NCBI GenBank assembly: GCA_009778835.1 | Contig: WRFK01000003.1 | Coordinates: 1 to 25,276 of the forward strand | DNA: 25,276 nucleotides | Direction: 5' to 3' | Source of the DNA: Spirochaetaceae bacterium | GTDB taxonomy: Bacteria; Spirochaetota; Spirochaetia; CADAEX01 | Shown: in pieces, positions 1-7,194 of the stretch | Layout: each line of letters opens with the position of its first letter | Numbering within the stretch: the first letter of the stretch is position 1 | The notes under the pieces: generated by a model | What the model saw: the letters and a program-made list of their open reading frames with translations, nothing else | Databases searched by the model: none | What the model was told of the DNA's origin: nothing | Position numbers and translations under genes: made by a program

Positions 1-397
1 ATTCAGCAGCTTCTTTGGCTTTATCAAGCCTTGTTTTGCTGCCTGTTCTTCCATCAACATTACCGGTTGCCTCTTCTTCTATAATCATGCTCGGAGAAAC
101 ATCAAGCAGTATAAAATAATCATTGCCTGCGGAAAGATGTTTTATATCTTTCTTTACAACTTCCGGAACTGAAAAAGAAAAAGCAATCAAAAGCAGCGAG
201 AGCCAAAAGAAATAATTGGTTAAACCAAACAAAATATTTTCTTTGGTGAATTTTGATTTTGCCTTATTTTTTTCAATATAATATTTATCCGGAGAAGATA
301 ATATTACACCTCCCCTGTTTTTTCTTTTATATGAAAACCAGATGGCAAATATAACAAGAGGAATCAATAAGAGCATTACAGGATTTTCAAATATCAT
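1..397 (-). CDS. BatA-type VWA membrane protein, N-terminal part (cut by window edge)
   Basis: The first 132 codons are present and the rest lies beyond the left edge. The start ATG (395-397) overlaps the stop of the preceding gene as ATGA, so translation is probably coupled. The N-terminus reads MIFENPVMLLLIPLVIFAIW, a membrane segment, followed by a basic loop and a second hydrophobic segment at about residues 58-78. This topology is typical of BatA/BatB. The VWA fold begins with DYFILLDVSPSM, which carries the DxSxS metal-ion-dependent adhesion motif, and continues with TRLDKAKEAAE, the usual first helix. Family knowledge: BatA proteins are inner-membrane VWA proteins encoded with MoxR ATPases and DUF58 proteins, linked to stress tolerance in Bacteroides and Leptospira. 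BatA rather than BatB is inferred from gene order only. Confidence 0.85.
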   Translation of the reverse strand, partial: MIFENPVMLLLIPLVIFAIWFSYKRKNRGGVILSSPDKYYIEKNKAKSKFTKENILFGLTNYFFWLSLLLIAFSFSVPEVVKKDIKHLSAGNDYFILLDVSPSMIIEEEATGNVDGRTGSKTRLDKAKEAAE

Positions 398-1242
398 ATT
401 TTTTTCTCTCCTGCAGCCCCTTCAAGCATTAGCGCAAAATCATAAACAGTTCCCGATGCTTCTGTAATTATTTTGGAATCAACAGCGCCATTTCCAAAGC
501 GGATAAAATCTAGAAAAACAAGTTCTTTTGATGGAGCTTCGGGAAATGCTGCAATTATTTCTTTGGTTGTAAAACAAGTTGTTTTTTTACTTGTAGCGAT
601 TTCAAGATATTCTTTTAATAATTTTACAAATCTTTTTATATAATCGGTTTTTTCATATTTGCTTAACCGGAGAATCATTTTCGACATTTTTCTTAGTAAA
701 TGCTTTCTTTTAAATGTGTTGCTTTTTAAAATAACTGTTTTTCTTATTTTTCTGGGAACTATTTTAATTACATAATAAAATAAAAACAAAAATAAAACCA
801 ATAATGTAAAGCCTGCTGCAAACAAGAGCCTTGTCCATGGCAAAAAAACTTTTCCGCCAAGAAGATTTAGCGAATTCGAATTTCCAAGCCTTGATTTTAC
901 AGAAAGAGGAATTCCCGAATAGATTTTATCTCCTATTATAAAATCAGGAAAAGTAGAAAGCGCGGGATCAAGAGGTACAAACCAGATAAGGATTTCATTT
1001 TCCTCATGGTTTATTTTTATATCTTCAACATGAAACCACTGATTATTTTTAATTGATATTGTACCTCTGTCTGAAGATATTAGATCGTTGGCAAGCTTGA
1101 TTCTGATAAACCCTTTGTCGCCTGTTTTTAAAGGAGTTGGATTTAAAGTGTAACTTAAAATAGTTCCTCTTGATTCCTGGGAAAAAGATTGGGAAAGAGA
1201 TAAGGCAGTTAAAATAAACAGAAACAAAAATATTTTTCTCAT
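394..1242 (-). CDS. Membrane-anchored BatD-like/hypothetical protein of the Bat operon
   Basis: This 282-residue protein has a signal peptide (about residues 1-21, ending SQSFS before QESRG). An extracytoplasmic beta-rich domain of about 110 residues follows, then one membrane helix at about 134-161 and a very basic cytoplasmic tail of about 120 residues. The start codon overlaps the DUF58 stop (1239-1242) and its stop overlaps the batA start, so it sits in a tightly coupled operon. Borrelia carries a comparable small membrane protein between its DUF58 and VWA genes. The architecture resembles shortened BatD or DUF4381-type proteins, but sequence alone does not fix the family. A scaffold or partner role for the MoxR/VWA complex is inferred from position. 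Confidence 0.75.
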   Translation of the reverse strand: MRKIFLFLFILTALSLSQSFSQESRGTILSYTLNPTPLKTGDKGFIRIKLANDLISSDRGTISIKNNQWFHVEDIKINHEENEILIWFVPLDPALSTFPDFIIGDKIYSGIPLSVKSRLGNSNSLNLLGGKVFLPWTRLLFAAGFTLLVLFLFLFYYVIKIVPRKIRKTVILKSNTFKRKHLLRKMSKMILRLSKYEKTDYIKRFVKLLKEYLEIATSKKTTCFTTKEIIAAFPEAPSKELVFLDFIRFGNGAVDSKIITEASGTVYDFALMLEGAAGEKKI

Positions 1243-2183
1243 CTTTTCCTTAATTTAAAAAAGGTATTTATTTTTTCAACGATATTATCGCTTGTAGATA
1301 TATCAACAAGAGGGATGTTAAATTTTGTTGCCTCTGAAAAATCTTTGTCGCTGTTTTCTATAGAAGAAGAAATGCCAACAGAAGAAATACCAACCAAAGG
1401 CATGTTGCCAGAAGATATGCGTCCTCTCTTTTTTCTTTTTAAATAAAAATAGCCGCAAGGGTCCATTCCTTCGGATTCATAGGAAAAGAAATTCCGATTT
1501 TCTATTTCCGGCTCTATGGTCGCAGAAAAACTGCTTCCAAGATTGTCTCGTATGCGAAAAATTGCAGTTTCAGCCCGTGAAGAAATTTGCAAAAGAGTTT
1601 GCCAGGGCATATCGTATTCCATATCTGAAATTATTATACATATTCCCTTTTTCCTGAAACTTTTAGGGAGAGCCCTGCACGCTGCTTCAAGGTTTGAACC
1701 TTCACACATGGGAATTGAGTCTATTATTTTTTCCGCTATTGAAAAAATATGTCCCCTGCCCGAGGCGGGCATTACTGTCTCTTCGACCTTGCCGGAAAAA
1801 AGAATGGCTGCTGTTCTATCCCGGCTTGAAGCAGCAGAAAGCCCAAGTACTGCCGCAGCAACAGCAGCTGTTTCCAATTTTGTTTTTCTTGCAGGATAAA
1901 GAGACCCGCCGCCCCCCATAGATTCGGAAACATCTACAATAAGATAAAGTTCCAACTCTCTTTCTTCCTGCATTACAAGAGTATATGGCCTGCCTGTTCT
2001 TGCAAAAGCATTCCAGTCGATTAGCCTGAAATCATCTTCATCCGAGTATTCCTTAATTCCCTCCAGCTCTACGCCATTACCCTTGTAGGCAGAGATGTAG
2101 AATCCGGCAGAGTTCCCGCTCAGACGTTTTCTGATCACAATTTCAATTTTTTTTATTTCAGAAAGAATTTCTTTCTTGTTCAT
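1239..2183 (-). CDS. DUF58 / VWA-fold protein of the MoxR operon
   Basis: This 314-residue protein contains the DUF58 signature around residues 34-75: GNGVELEGIKEYSDEDDFR, then IDWNAFARTGRPYTL and the acidic QEERELELYL. The VWA core follows at once with LIVDVSESM (Asp84, Ser86, Ser88 of the MIDAS motif). There is no signal peptide or membrane segment, so it is probably cytoplasmic and may bind the membrane partners. It lies 1 nt after the moxR stop and overlaps the next gene by 4 nt. Family knowledge: DUF58 proteins are obligate genomic partners of MoxR AAA+ ATPases and probably pass substrates or metal cofactors to them. Residues 240-285 are Ser/Gly-rich and look like a flexible insertion before the last strand. 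The general family is secure; the substrate is unknown. Confidence 0.9.
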   Translation of the reverse strand: MNKKEILSEIKKIEIVIRKRLSGNSAGFYISAYKGNGVELEGIKEYSDEDDFRLIDWNAFARTGRPYTLVMQEERELELYLIVDVSESMGGGGSLYPARKTKLETAAVAAAVLGLSAASSRDRTAAILFSGKVEETVMPASGRGHIFSIAEKIIDSIPMCEGSNLEAACRALPKSFRKKGICIIISDMEYDMPWQTLLQISSRAETAIFRIRDNLGSSFSATIEPEIENRNFFSYESEGMDPCGYFYLKRKKRGRISSGNMPLVGISSVGISSSIENSDKDFSEATKFNIPLVDISTSDNIVEKINTFFKLRKR

Positions 2184-2184
2184 T

Positions 2185-3144
2185 TTATGGAGTTTTTACA
2201 GTACCAAGTATGGTAGAAACAATAATATTGGAATCTGCCCCTTCTGCTTCTGCTTCGAAACTTCTTATAATTCTGTGCCTTAAAATATCCGGAGCAATTT
2301 CTTTTACATCATCTGGAGTAACAAATTTACGTTTTTCCAAAAGCGCTTTTATGCGCGCGCATCTCATTATTCCTATTGATGCTCTCGGCGATGCGCCAAA
2401 TTCAATATACTTATTTTTTTTCCTTGTCTCTCTTACAATATCCACAATATATTTTTTTATATCGTCGCTTAGCATTATACTTTCAGCAGCTTCTGAAAGC
2501 TTTGCGACATCTTCCTGCGTAATTTTATCTTTGAATGCAGGGAATATTTTTTCTTCTTTATCATGCAAAGAAAGAATTTTAAGCTCAGAATCGTGCGAAG
2601 GATAGAGAGTATCCAGTTTCATTAAAAATCTGTCGAGCTGGGCTTCCGGCAGTCTGTATGTCCCTTCCTGCTCTATGGGGTTTTGTGTTGCGATTACAAA
2701 AAAATTATTCGGGAGCTTAAGTGTTGATTCCCCTATTGTGACCTGCCGTTCTTCCATTGCCTCAAGCAGGGCAGACTGAACGCGGGCAGGAGAGCGGTTG
2801 ATCTCATCTGCAAGAACAACGCCGGAAAAAACAGGCCCTTTCCTTACGGTAAATTCTCCTGTAACCGGAATAAAAACAAGGTTTCCGGTAATATCTGACG
2901 GAAGGAGATCGGGAGTAAACTGAATTCTTGAAAAATCAGCTCCTACGATTTCCGAAAGCGCTTTTGCTGATCTTGTTTTTGCAAGGCCCGGAACTCCCTC
3001 TATTAAAACATGGCCTCCGGTTATATAGGCTACCATAAGGCGGTCATAGAGAAACTCACCGTCAATAATAGTTTCAAGAAAATATTTTTTTGCTTTATCG
3101 AGTTTATTAAAAATATCAGCAAGATTATCAAGAGTGCTATTCAC
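2185..3144 (-). CDS. MoxR-family AAA+ ATPase
   Basis: The protein has 319 residues, the normal MoxR length. Walker A is GVPGLAKT (residues 50-57), Walker B is VVLADEINRSP (around 109-119), sensor 1 is ATQNPIEQEGTYRLPEAQLDRF (from 152), and a sensor 2 region GASPRAS lies in the C-terminal helical lid. MoxR proteins act as ATP-driven chaperones or metal-insertion factors together with VWA proteins, and the DUF58 and BatA genes follow directly. A GGAG ribosome site lies 11 nt before the ATG. A TATAAT-like hexamer lies just upstream in the 29-nt gap after argJ, so an internal promoter is possible, but readthrough from argJ is equally likely. Confidence 0.95.
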   Translation of the reverse strand: MNSTLDNLADIFNKLDKAKKYFLETIIDGEFLYDRLMVAYITGGHVLIEGVPGLAKTRSAKALSEIVGADFSRIQFTPDLLPSDITGNLVFIPVTGEFTVRKGPVFSGVVLADEINRSPARVQSALLEAMEERQVTIGESTLKLPNNFFVIATQNPIEQEGTYRLPEAQLDRFLMKLDTLYPSHDSELKILSLHDKEEKIFPAFKDKITQEDVAKLSEAAESIMLSDDIKKYIVDIVRETRKKNKYIEFGASPRASIGIMRCARIKALLEKRKFVTPDDVKEIAPDILRHRIIRSFEAEAEGADSNIIVSTILGTVKTP

Positions 3145-3173
3145 TTATATGCTCCATTATAGAGAGACCATAA

Positions 3174-4469
3174 TTATGATCTGTAATCTGAATTTTCCCG
3201 CACATATCCATTGGAAAGGTCGCACCCAAATACTGTTGCGCTGCCACTTGCAGAACCAAGAATTACATCAATATCAACAGTATTGTTGTGGCTGGGAAAT
3301 TCTTTATGATCAGAATCAAGAACCCTTGATTTAAGATAATCTACCAGTCTTAGTTCTTTTTCCTGATCCAGCCTAAAAGCCCCTTTTTCAAAAATAACTT
3401 CGCCGCCAATAAAAAGCGAAATCTTTTCTTTGTTAAGCGCTAGGTTATTATTGCCTGCGTAATCTCCTATTGAAGAGAGTATTCTTCCCACATTTGGATC
3501 ATTGCCAAATATTGCAGTTTTAACAAGTGGAGAATTGAGAACTGCTTTTCCAAAATTCCTTGCTGCCACATAATCAGATGCGCCTTTTACAGAAACTTTT
3601 ACAACATGACCACACCCTTCTGAATTTCGTACTATATCAACCGAAAGGTCTGAGCAAACTTTAAATAGCGCTTCTTCAAATTCTTTTTCCGGAACTTTTT
3701 TCTTTGTACAGGAGCTCATTATAATTACAGTATCGCTTGTGCTCTGGTCTCCATCCACAGAAATAGAATTATATGTTTTTTCAACAACTCTTTTTAAAAT
3801 ATCCCTTATGGTATCTCTTTCCATTGAAATATCTGTCATTATAAAAGATAGCATTGTAGCCATGTTAGGCTCTATCATTCCCGCGCCTTTGGCTACAGCA
3901 ACAATTCTCCCATCCCCCACATCTGCGGAGCGAAGCTTTGGATACGAATCTGTTGTCATTATCCCTTTTGCAAGATTTACCCCTGTCCCGGGAGCAAGCT
4001 CGCCAACAAGGCGTGGAATATTTTTTACCATATCTTTGACAGGAAGCTGCCAGCCTATAATCCCTGTTGAGGAGGGGAAAAATTCCTGCGATGAAGAGCC
4101 TGTCTCTTTCGCAAGATGCTCAAGCAGCATGGTCGAATCCTCAACACCTGTTTCTGTACATACGTTAGATACTTTATTATTGATAATGACTCCCCGAACT
4201 TTATCGGACATAAGCCTTGCTTTGCCTATTATTACAGGAGCGCCCGGACATTTATTTCTTGTAAACGCAGCGCCAAAAACAGAGGTGGGTTTATCGAGCA
4301 TTAAAAGAGAGAGCCTCATTGGAAGAGGTTTCTTGACCGGCCTTTCTGCAGGGAAAAATTCCATGGAAATAACCGAAGTTTTAAAACCTTCGGGCAACTT
4401 ACCTCTTTTCTCAAGATCGCTTAAGTACTCTTCTTTAGAGTTATATATTTCAAGTTTATTATTTTCCAT
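3174..4469 (-). CDS. argJ: Bifunctional glutamate N-acetyltransferase / ornithine acetyltransferase
   Basis: ArgJ moves the acetyl group from N-acetylornithine to glutamate (and often uses acetyl-CoA), recycling acetyl groups in arginine synthesis in the cytoplasm. The 431-residue chain has the self-cleavage motif KGAGMIEPNMATMLSF with Thr205 as the new N-terminal nucleophile, the NVCTETG segment at about 102-108, the STGIIG oxyanion region, and the family-typical end GYVRENSDYRS. Length is slightly above the usual 390-410 because of about 30 extra N-terminal residues. The start has a strong GGGGGAAG ribosome site. No other arginine gene is in the window. It reads into the moxR operon with a 29-nt gap, so the two may be cotranscribed although functionally unrelated. 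Confidence 0.95.
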   Translation of the reverse strand: MENNKLEIYNSKEEYLSDLEKRGKLPEGFKTSVISMEFFPAERPVKKPLPMRLSLLMLDKPTSVFGAAFTRNKCPGAPVIIGKARLMSDKVRGVIINNKVSNVCTETGVEDSTMLLEHLAKETGSSSQEFFPSSTGIIGWQLPVKDMVKNIPRLVGELAPGTGVNLAKGIMTTDSYPKLRSADVGDGRIVAVAKGAGMIEPNMATMLSFIMTDISMERDTIRDILKRVVEKTYNSISVDGDQSTSDTVIIMSSCTKKKVPEKEFEEALFKVCSDLSVDIVRNSEGCGHVVKVSVKGASDYVAARNFGKAVLNSPLVKTAIFGNDPNVGRILSSIGDYAGNNNLALNKEKISLFIGGEVIFEKGAFRLDQEKELRLVDYLKSRVLDSDHKEFPSHNNTVDIDVILGSASGSATVFGCDLSNGYVRENSDYRS

Positions 4470-4491
4470 AGCGGACTTCCCCCAATAGTTT

Positions 4492-4520
4492 ATAATATTG
4501 GTTTAAAGCCCAAATGTCTA
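4492..4520 (-). promoter_or_regulatory. Predicted sigma-70 type promoter of argJ
   Basis: On the minus strand, -35 TAGACA (4515-4520) is followed by a 17-nt spacer and -10 TATTAT (4492-4497). Transcription would start near 4485, giving a short leader with the GGGGGAAG ribosome site. Both hexamers are near consensus. This is a sequence-only prediction. Confidence 0.55.
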
Positions 4521-4581
4521 CAGATGCTGATTTTATACTGATGTACTGATGATGAATTTTACCATAAGCAACATTTTTGTA

Positions 4582-4596
4582 CCCAAACTGTTTGGG
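4582..4596. repeat. Perfect palindrome, possible operator or weak terminator stem
   Basis: CCCAAAC and GTTTGGG are separated by one base. It lies about 235 nt downstream of the FecR-lipoprotein stop and 60 nt upstream of the argJ -35. The minus-strand copy is followed by TACAAAAATG, a weak T-tract, so termination is not convincing. Confidence 0.4.
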
Positions 4597-4644
4597 CATG
4601 CCGGAAGCAGCAATGCAGTTTAGCATAGAGTTTGTGGGCAAAGC

Positions 4645-4770
4645 AGGAAGGCGGACAGCGAGCGCGTCTCCGCAGCATCTCGGTGAGGACTAGCGCGAGG
4701 CTGTGTCAAGGATGACACGTACCGCGCCGCGACATGGATATCGCTCTTTTGGTTTTCGCGGCGCTGACCG
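4645..4770 (+). repeat. GC-rich dispersed repeat, copy 1, with GGA-loop hairpins
   Basis: The segment GCGCGTCTCCGCA... GTGAGGACT...AGCGCG (about 4662-4699) matches the reverse complement of 23676-23710, and the flank GTGGGC...GGAAG (about 4634-4651) also matches. Downstream, two adjacent hairpins expose GGA: GTGTCA-AGGA-TGACAC (4713-4728, perfect) and GCGACA-TGGA-TATCGC (about 4731-4746, one mismatch). Base composition is strongly unlike the neighbours. Confidence 0.55.
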
Positions 4771-4829
4771 ACTCTGCAATTTTCGAGTACAATGCGCAGT
4801 GCGGATGCAATATTTGCAGAAACATGTGG

Positions 4830-7091
4830 TTACTGCCCAAATGCTAAAGGATTTATAATAACATATTTTCCATTTTCAGTTGCCGCATGAATTTTTCCAT
4901 CTTTGTAAACAATGCTTTCAACAGGAAGAGCTGTATCTGCATATCTTACAGCAAGACCGGTTGTTGGATTATATGCTGTAATCCTTCCATTTTCCGAAGC
5001 AGCGTAAATAAGGGAGTTTTCACCCAGACAGAAACTTTTTACTTTTTCTATCTCTTTTATTTCTTCTCCATTAGGCTTAAAAAATTTCAGAGTATTATTG
5101 GAAAAGAGTATAATCCCGCGATCAGATGCGCTAATATGCGGCAGCTCGCCGGATGCATTGGGCTGGAATTTTCCTCCCCAAAGTAAATTGCCTGTCTGGA
5201 GATCAATAGCGTTTATGGAGCCATTCAGACTGGCAAAATATCCCAGGTTATTACTCATCGCAATGCTTACCCCGCCCGGGTTTCCCAATGTTACAGGAAT
5301 TGAGGAAAGAGGAGTCTCCTCCTGTCCAAAAACCTGAAGAACTCCCTTGTCGGTTACTGCTAAAATTCTGTTATTGGATAAGTACGGATATGAAACAACG
5401 CTATCCGGCACTTTTATTTTTCTGCTAATTTTAAAATCGCTGTTGTCAATAACAAGAATCGAATCGCCGCTGTTTATAAGAATTGAATTTCCCTCAACAA
5501 CAGGTGCGCTGTAAGGAGCTTGTTCCAGAACAATATTGCCTGCTTCTTTCCAGCTTGTTGTATCTATTGCTTTAAAAATATTTTCAGATACAAATAAAAG
5601 GTTTTTTCCCGCAAACACAGGAGCAGTTGCCGCAGCATCATTATTTTTAAACAGAGTTTTCCCTTCTGCATCTATAACAGAAAAACCATTTCCGCTTGAA
5701 ACAAACGTACAGTAGCTTCTCCCTGCAGGGATAATTGTGTCGACCTTGTCAAATCCTGTATCAAAAGTATATGGCACAAGCAGAACAGGTAATGCAATAT
5801 TTCTTTTTACTGTTTCGCCCTCTTTGATTTCAACAGACAACTCTTCGGTCTTATATTCTTTTCTTTGCAAAGAAACATTTAATCTTGTTCCCGGATTATA
5901 GCTGCCTGTGTGCATACCTCTTCCGGCAAGAGAATTTCCTATGTAGATTTCAGCATCAGACGGCAAGACAGATATTTCAAAATAACCTCTTGCCGGCTCT
6001 CTTGGTTTAAGTGTGATTATATATGGTTTCTCTGTAATTTCGGAGATAACAAACTCTTTATCAAAAGGCTCATACTTTTCATGTTCAACAGTTACTTTTA
6101 CTGTTCGGTCTGCTGCCAGAAGAGCGCTTGCGGAACCAATGCCTATAAAACTGCTGTCAAAATAAATTTTTGCATCTATTGGATTTGTTCTAAAAACAAC
6201 TTCTTTAAATTTTTCATTTTTATCATGCACCTGCATAAAATCTGTTATTTTTAGTTTTTCAAGATTGGCATTATCAATACTTTTTACCAGCGCAAAAGTT
6301 TTCTCTGCTTCTGATATAGCTGTTGCAGAAGAGCTTGAAATAATTTCATGAAGAGCATTCATTGGGATTTTTTCATTTTTAAGATCATCAAGACCTTTCT
6401 CCACCAGTGAAAGCGGTTTTAATATTTCTGCCGACAAATCCGGTGTTATAGTTATCTCGCTTCCTCCTGTTACAACAGGAAAACTTTCTTCAGCCAGTTT
6501 TATAAAAGCTTCAATATTTGCATCTCCTGCAGGAGCTTTCCCTTTTAGCCTTTCAATAACATCGGAATGGGGAATCATCCGGACTTTTCCGGATTTTACA
6601 GCAAGAAGAATTTTTTCTGTCTCAGAAGAAGATACCAAAAATTCTGTCCCTCTTACCCCAAAAGCAGCGCTGGGGGTTCTTATAGAGTAATTTATCGATC
6701 CTGCCTCTGCAGGCGGGGTAATGATTTTTTCAACTTTGTTAATAATGGACCCTGTCAAGAGCGACATCGAAATATCCGAATGCGTCCCGACAGATGCAAG
6801 CCGTTCTATTGAAAGTTCCGTGTTTTCATCCATTCGTATAACGGAATTTCCGGTTATGAGAATTTCAATATATGAATCAGATGCTGTTTTTAGAGAATCT
6901 CCCTCTTTAAGGATATTGCCGATTACAGCCGGGAGAATTCCGGTTTCCGATAAAACATATGCATCGCCGGAGATAAAAGTAACAATAGCTTCCAGATTTT
7001 TCATTTCTTCTGCCTGTTCTTTTTTCTTTTTGCATGATGATAATTGAAATAAAATAAAAATTAAAAGAAACAAATATAATATCTTTTTCAT
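4830..7091 (-). CDS. FecR-domain lipoprotein with PEGA repeats and a PQQ-like beta-propeller
   Basis: I chose the ATG at 7091 (753 residues) because it has a GAGG ribosome site and begins MKKILYLFLLIFILFQLSSC, a lipoprotein signal with lipid-modified Cys20. The frame stays open 33 codons upstream, but that part looks untranslated. Residues about 35-200 form a FecR domain (LLTGSIINKV, YSIRTPSAAFGVRGTEFLV, SGKVRMIP). Two PEGA-like modules follow at about 300-415 (NPIDAKIYFDSSFIG; VLPSDAEIYIGNSLAG). The C-terminal 330 residues are WD/PQQ-like beta-propeller blades (LLWGGKFQPNASG, YAASENGRITAYNPTTGLAVRY). Despite the name, FecR domains in spirochaetes are general envelope modules, so a link to iron is not implied. 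It is probably a periplasm-facing or surface lipoprotein. The substrate is unknown. Confidence 0.85.
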   Translation of the reverse strand: MKKILYLFLLIFILFQLSSCKKKKEQAEEMKNLEAIVTFISGDAYVLSETGILPAVIGNILKEGDSLKTASDSYIEILITGNSVIRMDENTELSIERLASVGTHSDISMSLLTGSIINKVEKIITPPAEAGSINYSIRTPSAAFGVRGTEFLVSSSETEKILLAVKSGKVRMIPHSDVIERLKGKAPAGDANIEAFIKLAEESFPVVTGGSEITITPDLSAEILKPLSLVEKGLDDLKNEKIPMNALHEIISSSSATAISEAEKTFALVKSIDNANLEKLKITDFMQVHDKNEKFKEVVFRTNPIDAKIYFDSSFIGIGSASALLAADRTVKVTVEHEKYEPFDKEFVISEITEKPYIITLKPREPARGYFEISVLPSDAEIYIGNSLAGRGMHTGSYNPGTRLNVSLQRKEYKTEELSVEIKEGETVKRNIALPVLLVPYTFDTGFDKVDTIIPAGRSYCTFVSSGNGFSVIDAEGKTLFKNNDAAATAPVFAGKNLLFVSENIFKAIDTTSWKEAGNIVLEQAPYSAPVVEGNSILINSGDSILVIDNSDFKISRKIKVPDSVVSYPYLSNNRILAVTDKGVLQVFGQEETPLSSIPVTLGNPGGVSIAMSNNLGYFASLNGSINAIDLQTGNLLWGGKFQPNASGELPHISASDRGIILFSNNTLKFFKPNGEEIKEIEKVKSFCLGENSLIYAASENGRITAYNPTTGLAVRYADTALPVESIVYKDGKIHAATENGKYVIINPLAFGQ

Positions 7092-7162
7092 TAAATCCTC
7101 GGGGCAATAATTCGTCGTCCCATCATCTTGTTGAAAATAGCGAAGCATAGGGGGGACAGGAG

Positions 7163-7190
7163 ATTGTATTACTCTACAAAATATAAACAA
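7163..7190 (-). promoter_or_regulatory. Predicted promoter of the FecR-domain lipoprotein
   Basis: Minus-strand -35 TTGTTT (7185-7190), 16-nt spacer, -10 TACAAT (7163-7168). It starts right after the stop of the upstream regulator gene (7195) and leaves a leader of about 65 nt. That leader contains a GC-rich patch with the arms GTCCC...GGGAC, which may be a worn intergenic repeat. Confidence 0.4.
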
Positions 7191-7194
7191 CTAA

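Larger units (their letters stand above)
4470..4829. other. 360-bp gene-free region between the FecR lipoprotein and argJ
   Basis: No credible gene is seen. The region holds the argJ promoter (4492-4520), a perfect 7-bp-arm palindrome CCCAAACTGTTTGGG (4582-4596), and a GC-rich block at about 4640-4790 that contrasts sharply with the AT-rich surroundings and shares a repeat with 23672-23750. The 60-codon frame at 4459-4641 (minus) overlaps the argJ start and the argJ promoter, and looks like chance. Confidence 0.6.

Noticed and set aside
3739..4488. 249-codon plus-strand frame opposite argJ
   Set aside because: It is antisense to a gene with clear motifs and has no family resemblance; such long antisense frames arise from codon bias.
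4459..4641. 60-codon minus-strand frame upstream of argJ
   Set aside because: It overlaps the argJ start and the argJ promoter and has no ribosome site or protein-like composition.
7092..7190. Upstream extension of the FecR lipoprotein to 7190
   Set aside because: It would place 33 residues before a perfect lipoprotein signal and would overlap the predicted promoter; the start at 7091 has a ribosome site.
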